DNA of 33,583 nt from Mycobacterium sp. ACS4054 (GCF_001667275.1 NZ_LZHV01000062.1:1-33583); one strand, 5' to 3'; counted from the first letter of the stretch, positions 15,747 to 23,537 are shown. The notes: generated by a model not told the origin, from the letters alone. Translations and numbers: made by a program.

Positions 15747-17294
15747 CTACGCGGGCGCCGAGACATGGGTGGCTTCGGAGCGCCCCCGCAAAACGGTGGA
15801 ATAGCACTCCGCCCAATGCGTTCCCTCCGATTCGTCGGCCCGCTCGATGGCGGCCGCCGAGCACAGGATGCGCCGGTCGGCGGTCTTGGCCAGATCGGCC
15901 AGCCGCGCGGCCTCGTTGACCGCGTCGCCGATCACCGTGTACTCGTAGCGGTTTTCGGCGCCGATGTTGCCGGCGAACACCCGGCCCGCCGATACGCCGA
16001 TACCGAAGTCGACCGGCAGCCGGCGCAGTTGGGTGCCCAGGGCGCGCGCGGTCGCCAGTGCCGCCGACGCCGGCTCGCCGGTCTGCAACGGCGCCCCGAA
16101 GACTGCCAGCGCCGCATCGCCGGCGAATTTGTTGATCAGCCCGTGGTGTTCGTCGACGGCGTTGACGACGAGGCGAAAGAAATCGTTGAGCACTTCGGCA
16201 ACCTCTTGCGGCGGACGGCTTTCCGCCAGCTGCGTGGAGCCCACCAGGTCGATGTAGAGGATCGCCGCCTCGACGACGTCTCCCGACAGCGACGCACCCT
16301 CTTCGATGGCACGATGGGCGACGTCGGTTCCGACGTGGCGCCCGAAGAGGTCGCGCACCCGGTCCCGCTCGGCCAGCCCGGCCACCATGCGGTTGAAACC
16401 CGTTTGCAGCCGCCCGATTTGAGAGCGCTCGTAGGCCCCGACGTAGGTCCCCATGCGGCCGTGTTCGACCTCCGCCATCGCGTCGACGACCTCGCCGAGC
16501 GGGTCGGAGATGGATCGCGACGTCAAGATCATGGTCGGCATCCCGAGCACCAGCGCCGCCAGCGACACCACCAGGATCGGCACGTCGAGCGACGTGGACC
16601 TCTCGATCAGCCAGCCGTACGAGCGCAGGACGACCAGCGTCGCGATCACGCCGATGGGGAAGGCGCTGCACATGAACCAGAGCAGGACCAGCCGCGCGTA
16701 TACGCCGGGCACGGCCAGCCGCGGCTCGCAGCCCAGCGTGGCGGCGCGCATGACGGGACGCAGGACGCGCTGCGCCAGCAGCATCGCCGTGCCGGCCGTG
16801 GCCGGCCCGCCCAGGACCACGCCGAGGGCGACGGGCAGCAGGAGCTGCGCCCCGCCGCGCATGTTGAGCAGCATGAACACGGTGCCGCTGAAGGCCCACG
16901 CGCCGAACAGGATCACCGATTGCCGGCCGGGCAGCTTCATCGCGGCCTCGCGCTGCGCCTGGTCGGGTTCGGCGCCGGCGGCATACCAACGCAGCGTCGG
17001 GGCCGCGCTCGCGATCCCGGCACTGGCGACGCCGATGATGCTCAGCGAGACGAGGATCAATACCGCCGCCGTATTGGTTTTCACGAAGTCGGCGTTGTCC
17101 CCGATGGACGTGTGACCGCGCAGCGGGATCAAGATGGCGGCCGCCTCGATGACGGCCAGAAAGTAGGACAGCGCGAGATCGGCGCCGTATTGGATCGCCA
17201 GCCGCCGGAAAGACTTTTGCTGGCCGGGGGCGGGGGTGGGCCGCCGATTCCGAAGCCAGGATGCCGCCCGGTCCGCAAAACCTGTGTTAGGCAC
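15747..17294 (-). CDS. Six-helix HAMP class III adenylyl cyclase
   Basis: 515-residue membrane cyclase making cAMP from ATP. Six predicted helices lie at about 36-58, 71-98, 125-145, 147-174, 199-226 and 238-257. A HAMP linker (about 258-312, SRSISDPLGEVVDAMAEVEHGRMG) leads to a cyclase domain at about 340-505. Catalytic residues are all present: metal-binding Asp349 (YIDLVGST) and Asp393 (KFAGDA), adenine-selecting Lys389 and Asp457, and transition-state Asn460 and Arg464 (GDAVNEAARL). The Lys/Asp pair indicates ATP specificity. It resembles the M. tuberculosis Rv1318c/Rv1319c/Rv1320c/Rv3645 group, but I do not recall a cyclase at this site in H37Rv. The GTG at 17294 overlaps the deacetylase stop by eight bases, suggesting coupled translation. 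Confidence 0.93.
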   Translation of the reverse strand: MPNTGFADRAASWLRNRRPTPAPGQQKSFRRLAIQYGADLALSYFLAVIEAAAILIPLRGHTSIGDNADFVKTNTAAVLILVSLSIIGVASAGIASAAPTLRWYAAGAEPDQAQREAAMKLPGRQSVILFGAWAFSGTVFMLLNMRGGAQLLLPVALGVVLGGPATAGTAMLLAQRVLRPVMRAATLGCEPRLAVPGVYARLVLLWFMCSAFPIGVIATLVVLRSYGWLIERSTSLDVPILVVSLAALVLGMPTMILTSRSISDPLGEVVDAMAEVEHGRMGTYVGAYERSQIGRLQTGFNRMVAGLAERDRVRDLFGRHVGTDVAHRAIEEGASLSGDVVEAAILYIDLVGSTQLAESRPPQEVAEVLNDFFRLVVNAVDEHHGLINKFAGDAALAVFGAPLQTGEPASAALATARALGTQLRRLPVDFGIGVSAGRVFAGNIGAENRYEYTVIGDAVNEAARLADLAKTADRRILCSAAAIERADESEGTHWAECYSTVLRGRSEATHVSAPA

Positions 17295-18162
17295 CGTCGT
17301 TCGGCCCGCCCGAGTTCTGGCCCGGGATGTCGGTGATCGGGAAGTTGGGCATCGGCTTGGGAGAGGGGGTGTTGGGCAGCGTCGGGATGTCGCCGGGCGG
17401 GATGTCGTGCAATTGATTTGCGGGCGGCCCATTTTCGCGGCCGCCGTAGCTGCTGCCGGGCGCGCGCGGCCCCAGCAGCTCGCTGACCGTCACCATCCGG
17501 TAGCCGTTGGCCTTGAGCACCGGGAGGAACTGGTAGACCAGATCGACGGTGCTCGAGTAGGTGTCATGGAACAGCACCACCGAACCGGGCTTGATATAGG
17601 TCATCAACATGTACCGGGTGGCCGCCGTGTTCGAGTCGTTAGCCCAGTCGAAAGGGATGACGTCCCACAGTATTTCGGCCAGCCCGAACCTGGCCGCGGT
17701 CTGCCGGACCGCATCGGTGGACAGTCCGCCCGCGGGGCGGTACAGCGTCGGCGTCCGCCCGGTGGCCGCGTTGATCGCGTCGTTGGCCTTGGCGAACTCC
17801 GGCGCGATGTCCTCCGGTGGGATCGTCGCCATGTTCGGGTGTTCCCAGGTGTGGCTGCCGATCTCCATCCCGGCATCGGCGATCCGCTTGGCGCCCGCCG
17901 GGTTGGCGGCGACCTTGTTGCCGATCAGGAAGAAGGTGGCCTTCGCGTCGTTGTCCTTCAGGACTTGCAGCAGGCGCTCGTCGAACGGACCGGGGCCGTC
18001 GTCGAAGGTCAGCGCCACGCACTTGACCACCGAACAGCTGAGGTTGTCGGCGCGCGTCACGTGACCGGTCAGGCCGCCGATCACCAGCACCCCGGCGGCC
18101 GCGACGACGCCGATGACCGTGCGCCAATAGCGCCAGGCCTGGCTGTCGGGTCTCTTCGGCAC
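17287..18162 (-). CDS. Membrane-anchored polysaccharide deacetylase (NodB fold)
   Basis: 291 residues. An N-terminal signal anchor (about 13-33, RTVIGVVAAAGVLVIGG) is followed by a NodB homology domain. All five carbohydrate-esterase-4 motifs are seen: TFDDGP (52-57), the zinc-binding HTWEH (His104, His108), RPAGG (Arg142), DVIPFDW (167-173) and LFHD (His199). The last 60 residues are Pro/Gly-rich. The enzyme should remove N-acetyl groups from peptidoglycan or another exported polysaccharide; Rv1096, its orthologue, is reported to act on peptidoglycan and aid lysozyme resistance. GTG start at 18162. The stop lies inside the start of the adenylyl cyclase gene. Confidence 0.93.
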   Translation of the reverse strand: MPKRPDSQAWRYWRTVIGVVAAAGVLVIGGLTGHVTRADNLSCSVVKCVALTFDDGPGPFDERLLQVLKDNDAKATFFLIGNKVAANPAGAKRIADAGMEIGSHTWEHPNMATIPPEDIAPEFAKANDAINAATGRTPTLYRPAGGLSTDAVRQTAARFGLAEILWDVIPFDWANDSNTAATRYMLMTYIKPGSVVLFHDTYSSTVDLVYQFLPVLKANGYRMVTVSELLGPRAPGSSYGGRENGPPANQLHDIPPGDIPTLPNTPSPKPMPNFPITDIPGQNSGGPNDGA

Positions 18163-18191
18163 CGTCGAAGTTTACCTTCGCGGCGTGCGCT

Positions 18192-18263
18192 CACGGCTTC
18201 GCGAGTGCCCTCAGGGCGGGTTCGGCGGGACTTTCGCGCCCTGGCCGCACGCGCAAAGCCGTG
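18192..18263. repeat. Palindromic intergenic segment upstream of the deacetylase
   Basis: Within the 131-base gap between phoH2 and the deacetylase, CACGGCTT (18192-18199) is inverted at AAGCCGTG (18256-18263). Inside are GCCC-TCA-GGGC and a CAGGGCG/CGCCCTG pair. The stretch CGGCGGGACTTTCGCGC closely resembles part of the greA-metB hairpin on the opposite strand, so it may be a degenerate copy of the same element. It could also terminate phoH2 transcripts. Confidence 0.45.
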
Positions 18264-18293
18264 GATACCCCGCCGATCCACGCCTGGGCGCAC

Positions 18294-19595
18294 TCACTGC
18301 GGCCCGGCGATCTCCTCGAGCATCTCGGTGACCAGCGCGGCGATCGGCGACCGTTCGCTGCGCAGCAGGGTGATGTGGGCGAACAGCGGGTGGCCCTTGA
18401 GCTTCTCGATCACCGCGGCCACCCCGTCGTGCCGGCCGACGCGCAGGTTGTCGCGCTGGGCGATGTCGTGCGTCAGCACCACCCGCGACCCGGCGCCCAG
18501 CCGCGACAACACCGTCAGCAGGACGTTGCGTTCCAGGGATTGGGCCTCGTCGACGATGACGAAGGAGTCGTGCAGCGACCGGCCCCGGATGTGGGTCAGC
18601 GGCAGCACCTCCAGCATGCCGCGGGAGAGCACCTCCTCGAGCACGGCCGGGCTGGCCAGGCCCTCGAGCGTGTCGAAGACCGCCTGCGCCCAGGGCCCCA
18701 TCTTCTCGCTCTCGCTGCCGGGCAGGTAGCCCAGCTCCTGGCCGCCGACGGCGTAGAGCGGGCGGAAGACCACCACCTTGCGCTGGGTCCGCCGCTCGAG
18801 CACGGCCTCCAGGCCTGCGCACAAGGCCAGGGCCGACTTGCCGGTGCCGGCCTTGCCGCCCAGCGACACGATGCCCACCGACTCGTCGAGCAGCAGGTCG
18901 AGCGCGACCCGCTGCTCGGCGGACCGGCCCCGCAGGCCGAAGGCCTCGCGGTCGCCGCGAACCAGCTGGACGCGCTTGTCCGCATTGACCCGGCCCAACG
19001 CGTGCGAGCTGCCGCCGAGCAGCCGAATGCCGGTGTGGCAGGGCAGGTCTCGCGCTTCGGCCAGGTCGATCTCGCCCTCGGCGAACAGCGCGTCGATGTC
19101 CTCGGTGGCGGTCTCGATCTCGCGCATCCCCGACCACCCGGAAGCCACCACGTCCTGCGCGTGGTACTCGTCGGCGGCCAGGCCGACCGCGGCGGCCTTG
19201 ACGCGAAGCGGAATGTCCTTGCTGACCAACGTGACTCGCTTGCCTTCGGCGGCGAGGTTGGCGGCGCAACTCAGGATCCGGCAGTCGTTGTTGTCGCTGC
19301 GGAAACCGGCGGGCAGCACCGCAGGGTCGGTGTGGTTGAGCTCTACGTGCAGCGTACCGCCTTGCGCGCCAACGGGAATGGGCTGATCGAGCCGTCCGTG
19401 CACCAGCCGGAGATCGTCGAACAGCCGCAACGCCTGGCGCGCGAACCACCCCAGCTCGTGGTGATGCCGTTTGGCCTCCAGTTCGCTGATCACTACCAGC
19501 GGTACCACCACCTCGTGCTCGGCGAACCGGCTGCAGGCCCAGGGGTCGGACAGCAGCACGGAAGTGTCGATCACGTAGGTCCGGATTTCGGTCAC
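18294..19595 (-). CDS. phoH2: PhoH2: PIN-domain ribonuclease fused to PhoH ATPase/helicase
   Basis: 433 residues, the same length as M. tuberculosis PhoH2 (Rv1095). The PIN domain (about 1-145) starts YVIDTSVLLSDP, with acidic positions Asp10, Glu39, Asp104 and Asp127 for metal-dependent RNA cleavage. The PhoH domain has Walker A GGKAGTGKS (246-254) and Walker B VIVDEAQ (346-352), then THDIAQRDNLRVGRHDG. Characterised mycobacterial PhoH2 unwinds and cleaves RNA using ATP and acts as the toxin of a pair with a small upstream antitoxin, PhoAT. The GTG at 19595 has a GAGGAG six to seven bases upstream; the frame is open far upstream but without coding character. A short overlapping frame just upstream is annotated as candidate phoAT. 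Confidence 0.96.
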   Translation of the reverse strand: MTEIRTYVIDTSVLLSDPWACSRFAEHEVVVPLVVISELEAKRHHHELGWFARQALRLFDDLRLVHGRLDQPIPVGAQGGTLHVELNHTDPAVLPAGFRSDNNDCRILSCAANLAAEGKRVTLVSKDIPLRVKAAAVGLAADEYHAQDVVASGWSGMREIETATEDIDALFAEGEIDLAEARDLPCHTGIRLLGGSSHALGRVNADKRVQLVRGDREAFGLRGRSAEQRVALDLLLDESVGIVSLGGKAGTGKSALALCAGLEAVLERRTQRKVVVFRPLYAVGGQELGYLPGSESEKMGPWAQAVFDTLEGLASPAVLEEVLSRGMLEVLPLTHIRGRSLHDSFVIVDEAQSLERNVLLTVLSRLGAGSRVVLTHDIAQRDNLRVGRHDGVAAVIEKLKGHPLFAHITLLRSERSPIAALVTEMLEEIAGPQ

Positions 19596-19735
19596 GTAGC
19601 GCTCCTCGAGCGGGATGAGCCCGCGCGGACCCGCACAGGCATGTCGGCGGGAACTGCGACACCAGGACCGGGGCCGGTCCTTCCGTTGTGGTGACGGGAG
19701 GTGCCGCCCTGGCAGCAGAGCATGACGCTGACCAT
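19592..19735 (-). CDS. Candidate PhoAT antitoxin, 47 residues
   Basis: Short frame ending in a TGA that overlaps the phoH2 GTG by four bases (GTGA). Starting at the ATG at 19735 it encodes 47 residues, including LCCQGGTSRHHNGRTGPG, and has a basic Arg/Ser-rich C-terminus. A second in-frame ATG lies at 19723. TAGCGT (TANNNT) lies eight bases before the first ATG and there is no Shine-Dalgarno, which fits a leaderless start. Published work on mycobacterial PhoH2 describes a small antitoxin gene, phoAT, directly upstream and coupled to phoH2. I assign this frame by position and overlap only; I cannot recall the PhoAT sequence well enough to compare. The frame also stays open upstream of the ATG, so the start is uncertain. 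Confidence 0.45.
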   Translation of the reverse strand: MVSVMLCCQGGTSRHHNGRTGPGPGVAVPADMPVRVRAGSSRSRSAT

Positions 19736-19810
19736 CGAGATCGACGCTACTCTCGTCGCCGCTTTGCAGCAGCGCAGGCGCGCCGACGCATGGTCGCGCG
19801 CGGCATTCGG

Positions 19811-20638
19811 TTAGCCGATGACGAACTGCCTGAGGGCGGGCTCGTCGGCCACACCCCACGCGGTGATGCGATCCGAGATCGCCTGCCGCAGCTGCTGTTG
19901 ATCGAAGATGCCCGCGTCGGCGACGTTGCGCAGCTTGTCCCGATACGCGTCGATGTCGGCGCCGGGCACCTGCAGCTCGGCCGCGCGGGCCGCGATCGCC
20001 GCGATCGTCTCGTCGCGGGTGTACGACAGGCAGTGCTCGACGAGGTTGGAGAAGAACAGCTCGTGCCGCCGCTCGTCGCGCGCGATCCGGTCGATGAGCC
20101 CGGCCAGGATGGGCTCCTCGAGCTTGGCGGCCAGGTTCTCGCAGAAGACGGCGTGCGTGCGTTCGGTGAACGCCATGTACACCAGGGTCTCCACCTGCGA
20201 GTAGGTGTCGGCGCGGTAGCCCTTCATGACGTATTGGACCCGGGCCTCCTCGTTGGCGGTCGGGTCGACCTCGCGGGTCACCACCAGGTACTCGCGCAGC
20301 GCGATGGCGTGCAGGTGCTCCTCCGCGGTCCACCGGCCCAGCCAGCGGCCCCACCAGTCCTCGAGGATGAAGTGCTCGACGAGCTCGCGATGGTGGCCGG
20401 CCAGGTTGTCCTTGAGCAGCAACAGGATCTCGCAGGCGTCCGTGTACTCCCGGGGCAGCGTCGCGTCGGACGGATCCCAGTCACGTCCGCCGAGGAACGC
20501 GAAGTTCTCGCCCCGGTCGAACGGCACGTAGTCGTGAGCGAACCAGAGTTCCTCGGTGTTGAGGTGGCGGTCCATGTTGGCCTCGCACACCGGCTCGAGT
20601 TCCAGGGTCAGCGCGTTAGCGACAGGTTTCTGTGCCAT
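19811..20638 (-). CDS. desA2: Acyl-ACP desaturase DesA2
   Basis: 275-residue ferritin-fold protein of the soluble acyl-ACP desaturase family, which introduces double bonds into meromycolate-chain precursors for mycolic acids. Iron-ligand motifs are visible as EEHLH (in GRWTAEEHLHAIALREY) and DERRH (in RIARDERRHELFF). The long GENFAFLGGRDWDPSDATLPREYTDACEILLLLKDNLAGHHRELVEHFILEDWWGRWLGRW matches mycobacterial DesA2 (Rv1094) almost residue for residue. Structural work on the M. tuberculosis protein has raised doubt whether it is a classical diiron desaturase. The ATG at 20638 starts the known MAQKPVA N-terminus and sits six bases after a good -10 box. Phosphatase-like or regulatory roles are not indicated. 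Confidence 0.96.
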   Translation of the reverse strand: MAQKPVANALTLELEPVCEANMDRHLNTEELWFAHDYVPFDRGENFAFLGGRDWDPSDATLPREYTDACEILLLLKDNLAGHHRELVEHFILEDWWGRWLGRWTAEEHLHAIALREYLVVTREVDPTANEEARVQYVMKGYRADTYSQVETLVYMAFTERTHAVFCENLAAKLEEPILAGLIDRIARDERRHELFFSNLVEHCLSYTRDETIAAIAARAAELQVPGADIDAYRDKLRNVADAGIFDQQQLRQAISDRITAWGVADEPALRQFVIG

Positions 20639-20644
20639 GCGGTT

Positions 20645-20673
20645 ACTGTAACTCGCGTACACAGGTGTGTGAA
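20645..20673 (-). promoter_or_regulatory. desA2 promoter with central inverted repeat
   Basis: On the minus strand TTCACA (20668-20673) and TACAGT (20645-20650) are separated by exactly 17 bases, and the -10 ends six bases before the ATG. The perfect inverted repeat ACACA-GG-TGTGT (20659-20670) overlaps the spacer and the -35 edge, a typical repressor position. The TetR-type acyl-CoA sensor MadR is reported to control desA1 and desA2 and is the obvious candidate ligand. Confidence 0.7.
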
Positions 20674-20720
20674 ATTGCCCGCGCCGTGTCGCGCCAACTG
20701 GTGACTTTGGTCCTCCGCGG

Positions 20721-22040
20721 TCAGCGGTCGACCAACGTCCACTCTTCGAGACCGTCGTACAGCGGGAAGTCGCGGGCCAGCCGCGTCACCCGCTGGCGCA
20801 GCGCGGACAGATCAGCCGACGTGCCCGCCGCCAGGGCGGTGGCGATGACGTCGGCGACCTCGGTGAACTCCGCGTCCCCGAAGCCGCGGGTGGCCAGCGC
20901 CGGCGTCCCCACCCGCAGGCCCGACGTCACCATCGGCGGCCGCGGGTCGTTGGGAACCGCGTTGCGGTTGACGGTGATGCCGATCTCGTGGAGCAGGTCC
21001 TCGGCGGCCTGGCCGTCCAGCGGGGAATCGCGCAGGTCCACCAGCACCAGGTGGACGTCGGTGCCGCCGCTGACCACCGACACCCCGGCCTTGGTCACGT
21101 CGGGGGCGGTCAGCCGGTCGGCGATGATCCGTGCGCCGGACAGGGTGCGCTGCTGGCGGTCGGCGAATTCGGGGGTGCCGGCGATCTTCAGCGCGACCGC
21201 CTTGCCCGCGATGACGTGCATCAGCGGACCGCCCTGCTGGCCGGGGAACACCGCGGAGTTGATGGACTTGGCGTACTCCTGCTTGCCCAGGATCAGGCCG
21301 GACCGCGGGCCGCCGAGCGTCTTGTGCACGGTCGTGGACACCACGTCGGCGTGCGGCACCGGGGTGGGATGCAGTCCCGCGGCGACCAGGCCGGCGAAGT
21401 GCGCCATGTCCACCCACAGCTTGGCGTCGACCTCCTCGGCGATCGAGGCGAACGCCGCGAAGTCCAGGATGCGCGGATAGGCCGACCACCCGGCGATGAT
21501 GACCTTCGGGCGGAACTCGAGGGCCTTGGCCCGGACCACGTCCATGTCCACCAGGTGCGTCGTGGGATCCACACCGTAGAAGCCGGTTTCGTAGAGCTTG
21601 CCGGAGAAGTTCAGCTTCATCCCGTGCGTCAGGTGGCCGCCGTTGGCGAGGTCCAGACCCAGCAGCCGTTCCCCCGGCGTCATCAGCGCGTGCAGCACGG
21701 CGGCGTTGGCCTGGGCGCCCGAATGCGGCTGCACGTTGGCGAAGTCGGCGCCGAAGAGCGCCTTCGCCCGGTCGCGGGCGATGTTCTCCACGACGTCGAC
21801 GTACTCGCAACCGCCGTAGTAGCGCCGGCCGGGCAGGCCCTCGGCGTACTTGTTGGTCAGCACGCTGCCCTGGGCCTGCAGCACCGAGCGCGGCACGAAG
21901 TTCTCCGAGGCGATCATCTCCAGCGTGTCGCGCTGGCGGCCCAGCTCTTTGCCGAGCAGTTCGGCGATGTCGGGGTCGACCTCCGCGAGCGGGGCGGACA
22001 TCACGGAGGTGGACGGGCGGGCGTCGGGTGCAGCAGTCAC
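20721..22040 (-). CDS. glyA: Serine hydroxymethyltransferase
   Basis: PLP enzyme interconverting serine and glycine while loading tetrahydrofolate with a one-carbon unit. 439 residues from the GTG at 22040. The core shows EMIASENFVPRSVLQAQGS, NKYAEGLPGRRYYGGCEYVD, VQPHSGAQANAAVL, and the PLP lysine in STTVHKTLGGPRSG. Orthologue of GlyA1 (Rv1093). An ATG at 22001 would give 426 residues, the M. tuberculosis length. I prefer the GTG because TAGACT (22048-22053) lies seven bases upstream of it, while nothing resembling a Shine-Dalgarno precedes the ATG, and M. avium-group proteins carry an extra N-terminal stretch as I recall. The gene stands alone, 82 bases upstream of desA2. Confidence 0.96.
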   Translation of the reverse strand: MTAAPDARPSTSVMSAPLAEVDPDIAELLGKELGRQRDTLEMIASENFVPRSVLQAQGSVLTNKYAEGLPGRRYYGGCEYVDVVENIARDRAKALFGADFANVQPHSGAQANAAVLHALMTPGERLLGLDLANGGHLTHGMKLNFSGKLYETGFYGVDPTTHLVDMDVVRAKALEFRPKVIIAGWSAYPRILDFAAFASIAEEVDAKLWVDMAHFAGLVAAGLHPTPVPHADVVSTTVHKTLGGPRSGLILGKQEYAKSINSAVFPGQQGGPLMHVIAGKAVALKIAGTPEFADRQQRTLSGARIIADRLTAPDVTKAGVSVVSGGTDVHLVLVDLRDSPLDGQAAEDLLHEIGITVNRNAVPNDPRPPMVTSGLRVGTPALATRGFGDAEFTEVADVIATALAAGTSADLSALRQRVTRLARDFPLYDGLEEWTLVDR

Positions 22041-22047
22041 GGGCGCC

Positions 22048-22053
22048 AGTCTA
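22048..22053 (-). promoter_or_regulatory. -10 box of glyA placing a leaderless GTG start
   Basis: TAGACT on the minus strand, matching TANNNT, ends seven bases before the GTG at 22040. This supports that codon, rather than the ATG 39 bases downstream, as the translation start. Confidence 0.5.
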
Positions 22054-22115
22054 TCCAGCCAGGGTTTAGCCAGCCCAGCCGTCGGGGGCACGTCCGCCCC
22101 TGCAACACTTGCACT

Positions 22116-23054
22116 ATGCCGCGGCTTAGCGAGCCGAGCCCCTACGTGGAGTTCGACCGAAAGCAATGGCGCGCGCTTCGCATGTCGACGCCGCTGGCCC
22201 TCACCGAGGAAGAACTCGTTGGCCTGCGCGGACTCGGCGAGCAGATCGACCTGCTCGAAGTCGAAGAGGTCTATCTGCCGCTGGCCCGGCTCATCCACCT
22301 TCAGGTCGCCGCGCGTCAGCGGTTGTTTGCCGCCACCGCCGAGTTCCTGGGCGAGCCGCAACAAAACCCGGATCGGCCGGTGCCCTTCGTGATCGGCGTG
22401 GCCGGCAGCGTAGCGGTGGGCAAGTCGACCACCGCCCGTGTGCTGCAGGCCCTACTGGCCCGCTGGGATCACCACCCACGGGTGGACCTGGTGACCACCG
22501 ACGGATTCCTGTACCCGAACGCCGAACTCGATCGGCGAAACCTGATGCACCGCAAGGGTTTTCCGGAGAGCTACAACCGCAGGGCGCTGATGCGGTTCGT
22601 CACCTTGGTGAAATCCGGTTCCGACTACGCGTGCGCGCCGGTCTACTCGCATCTGAAATACGACATCATCCCCGGGGCCAAGCACGTCGTCCGGCATCCG
22701 GACATCTTGATCCTCGAGGGTCTCAACGTGCTGCAGACCGGTCCGACCCTGATGGTGTCGGACCTCTTCGACTTCTCGCTGTACGTGGACGCGCGCATCG
22801 AGGACATCGAGCAGTGGTACGTGTCGCGATTCCTGTCGCTGCGCGGCACGGCCTTCGCCGACCCGGAATCACACTTCCACCACTACTCGGCCCTGGGCGA
22901 CACCAAGGCGGTCGCGGCCGCGCGCGAGATCTGGCGGTCGATCAACCGGCCCAACCTGGTCGAGAACATCCTGCCGACCCGGCCGCGGGCCACCCTGGTG
23001 CTGCGCAAGGACGCCGACCACTCCATCAACCGGCTCCGGTTGCGCAAGCTCTAG
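22116..23054 (+). CDS. coaA: Type I pantothenate kinase
   Basis: 312-residue kinase phosphorylating pantothenate, the first and regulated step of coenzyme A synthesis. The N-terminal YVEFDRKQWRALR and the P-loop GVAGSVAVGKST (94-105) are type I PanK signatures. DLVTTDGFLYPNAELDRRNLMHRKGFPESYN and LKYDIIPGAKHVVRHPDILILEGLNVLQ follow, and the C-terminus ends with NIxPTRxRATLVLRKDADHSINRLRLRKL. The length matches the M. tuberculosis enzyme (Rv1092c). Start ATG at 22116; the long upstream open frame is antisense to glyA. It is divergent from glyA over 75 bases and convergent with the next gene, three bases apart. Confidence 0.97.
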   Translation: MPRLSEPSPYVEFDRKQWRALRMSTPLALTEEELVGLRGLGEQIDLLEVEEVYLPLARLIHLQVAARQRLFAATAEFLGEPQQNPDRPVPFVIGVAGSVAVGKSTTARVLQALLARWDHHPRVDLVTTDGFLYPNAELDRRNLMHRKGFPESYNRRALMRFVTLVKSGSDYACAPVYSHLKYDIIPGAKHVVRHPDILILEGLNVLQTGPTLMVSDLFDFSLYVDARIEDIEQWYVSRFLSLRGTAFADPESHFHHYSALGDTKAVAAAREIWRSINRPNLVENILPTRPRATLVLRKDADHSINRLRLRKL

Positions 23055-23057
23055 CGG

Positions 23058-23483
23058 TCACGCCGTCTCGAGGCGGCGCACCCCCAGGTATTGCAGGCCG
23101 GCGAACGCCGCGGTGTACACGCCGACGGCCAGCGTGGCGGCGACCCCGGTGGCGGACAGCGGCAGCACGCCCGCGGCCACGACCGCCGCCAGTGTGAACA
23201 CGATGTTGGCCACGATGACCCCGATGCCGACGCGGCGCAGGTTCGGCGCCGCCGCGACGAGGAACACGGCCAAGCCGCTGAGCACGAAGAGGGCGCCGAG
23301 GCTGTACTCCTGCAGCGACGTCAGGCCCGTCAGCGACGAAAGCGGGTCGGCGAGAAAGGCGATGGCCAAACCGCACAGCCCCGTCAGCGTCGCGTCGGCG
23401 CGCATGGCGAAACGCAGCAGCGAGTCGGTGGCGTCGTACAGGGGGCGGGTTGCCAGACCGGGTGCGCCAGATGCATACATCAT
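23058..23483 (-). CDS. Small four-helix integral membrane protein, unknown function
   Basis: 141 residues with four predicted membrane helices at about 28-47, 59-78, 82-103 and 111-131. The N-terminal 25 residues are hydrophilic (GLATRPLYDATDSLLRFAMRADA). I do not recognise a named family beyond small conserved membrane proteins. A clear GAGGAG about seven bases before tandem ATG codons (23483 and 23480) makes the start secure, unlike the leaderless neighbours. Its upstream region holds three phased ACTGCCA repeats, suggesting its own regulated promoter. I do not recall this gene at this site in H37Rv. Confidence 0.75.
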   Translation of the reverse strand: MMYASGAPGLATRPLYDATDSLLRFAMRADATLTGLCGLAIAFLADPLSSLTGLTSLQEYSLGALFVLSGLAVFLVAAAPNLRRVGIGVIVANIVFTLAAVVAAGVLPLSATGVAATLAVGVYTAAFAGLQYLGVRRLETA

Positions 23484-23537
23484 GTGATTACTCCTCGCGA
23501 TGGCGAATTGGGTCGAAGTTCAGCGTGCCGCCGGCGC

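Noticed and set aside
18211..19662. 483-codon minus-strand frame across phoH2
   Set aside because: It is the phoH2 gene read in another frame, with Arg/Gly/Pro-biased composition and no domain.
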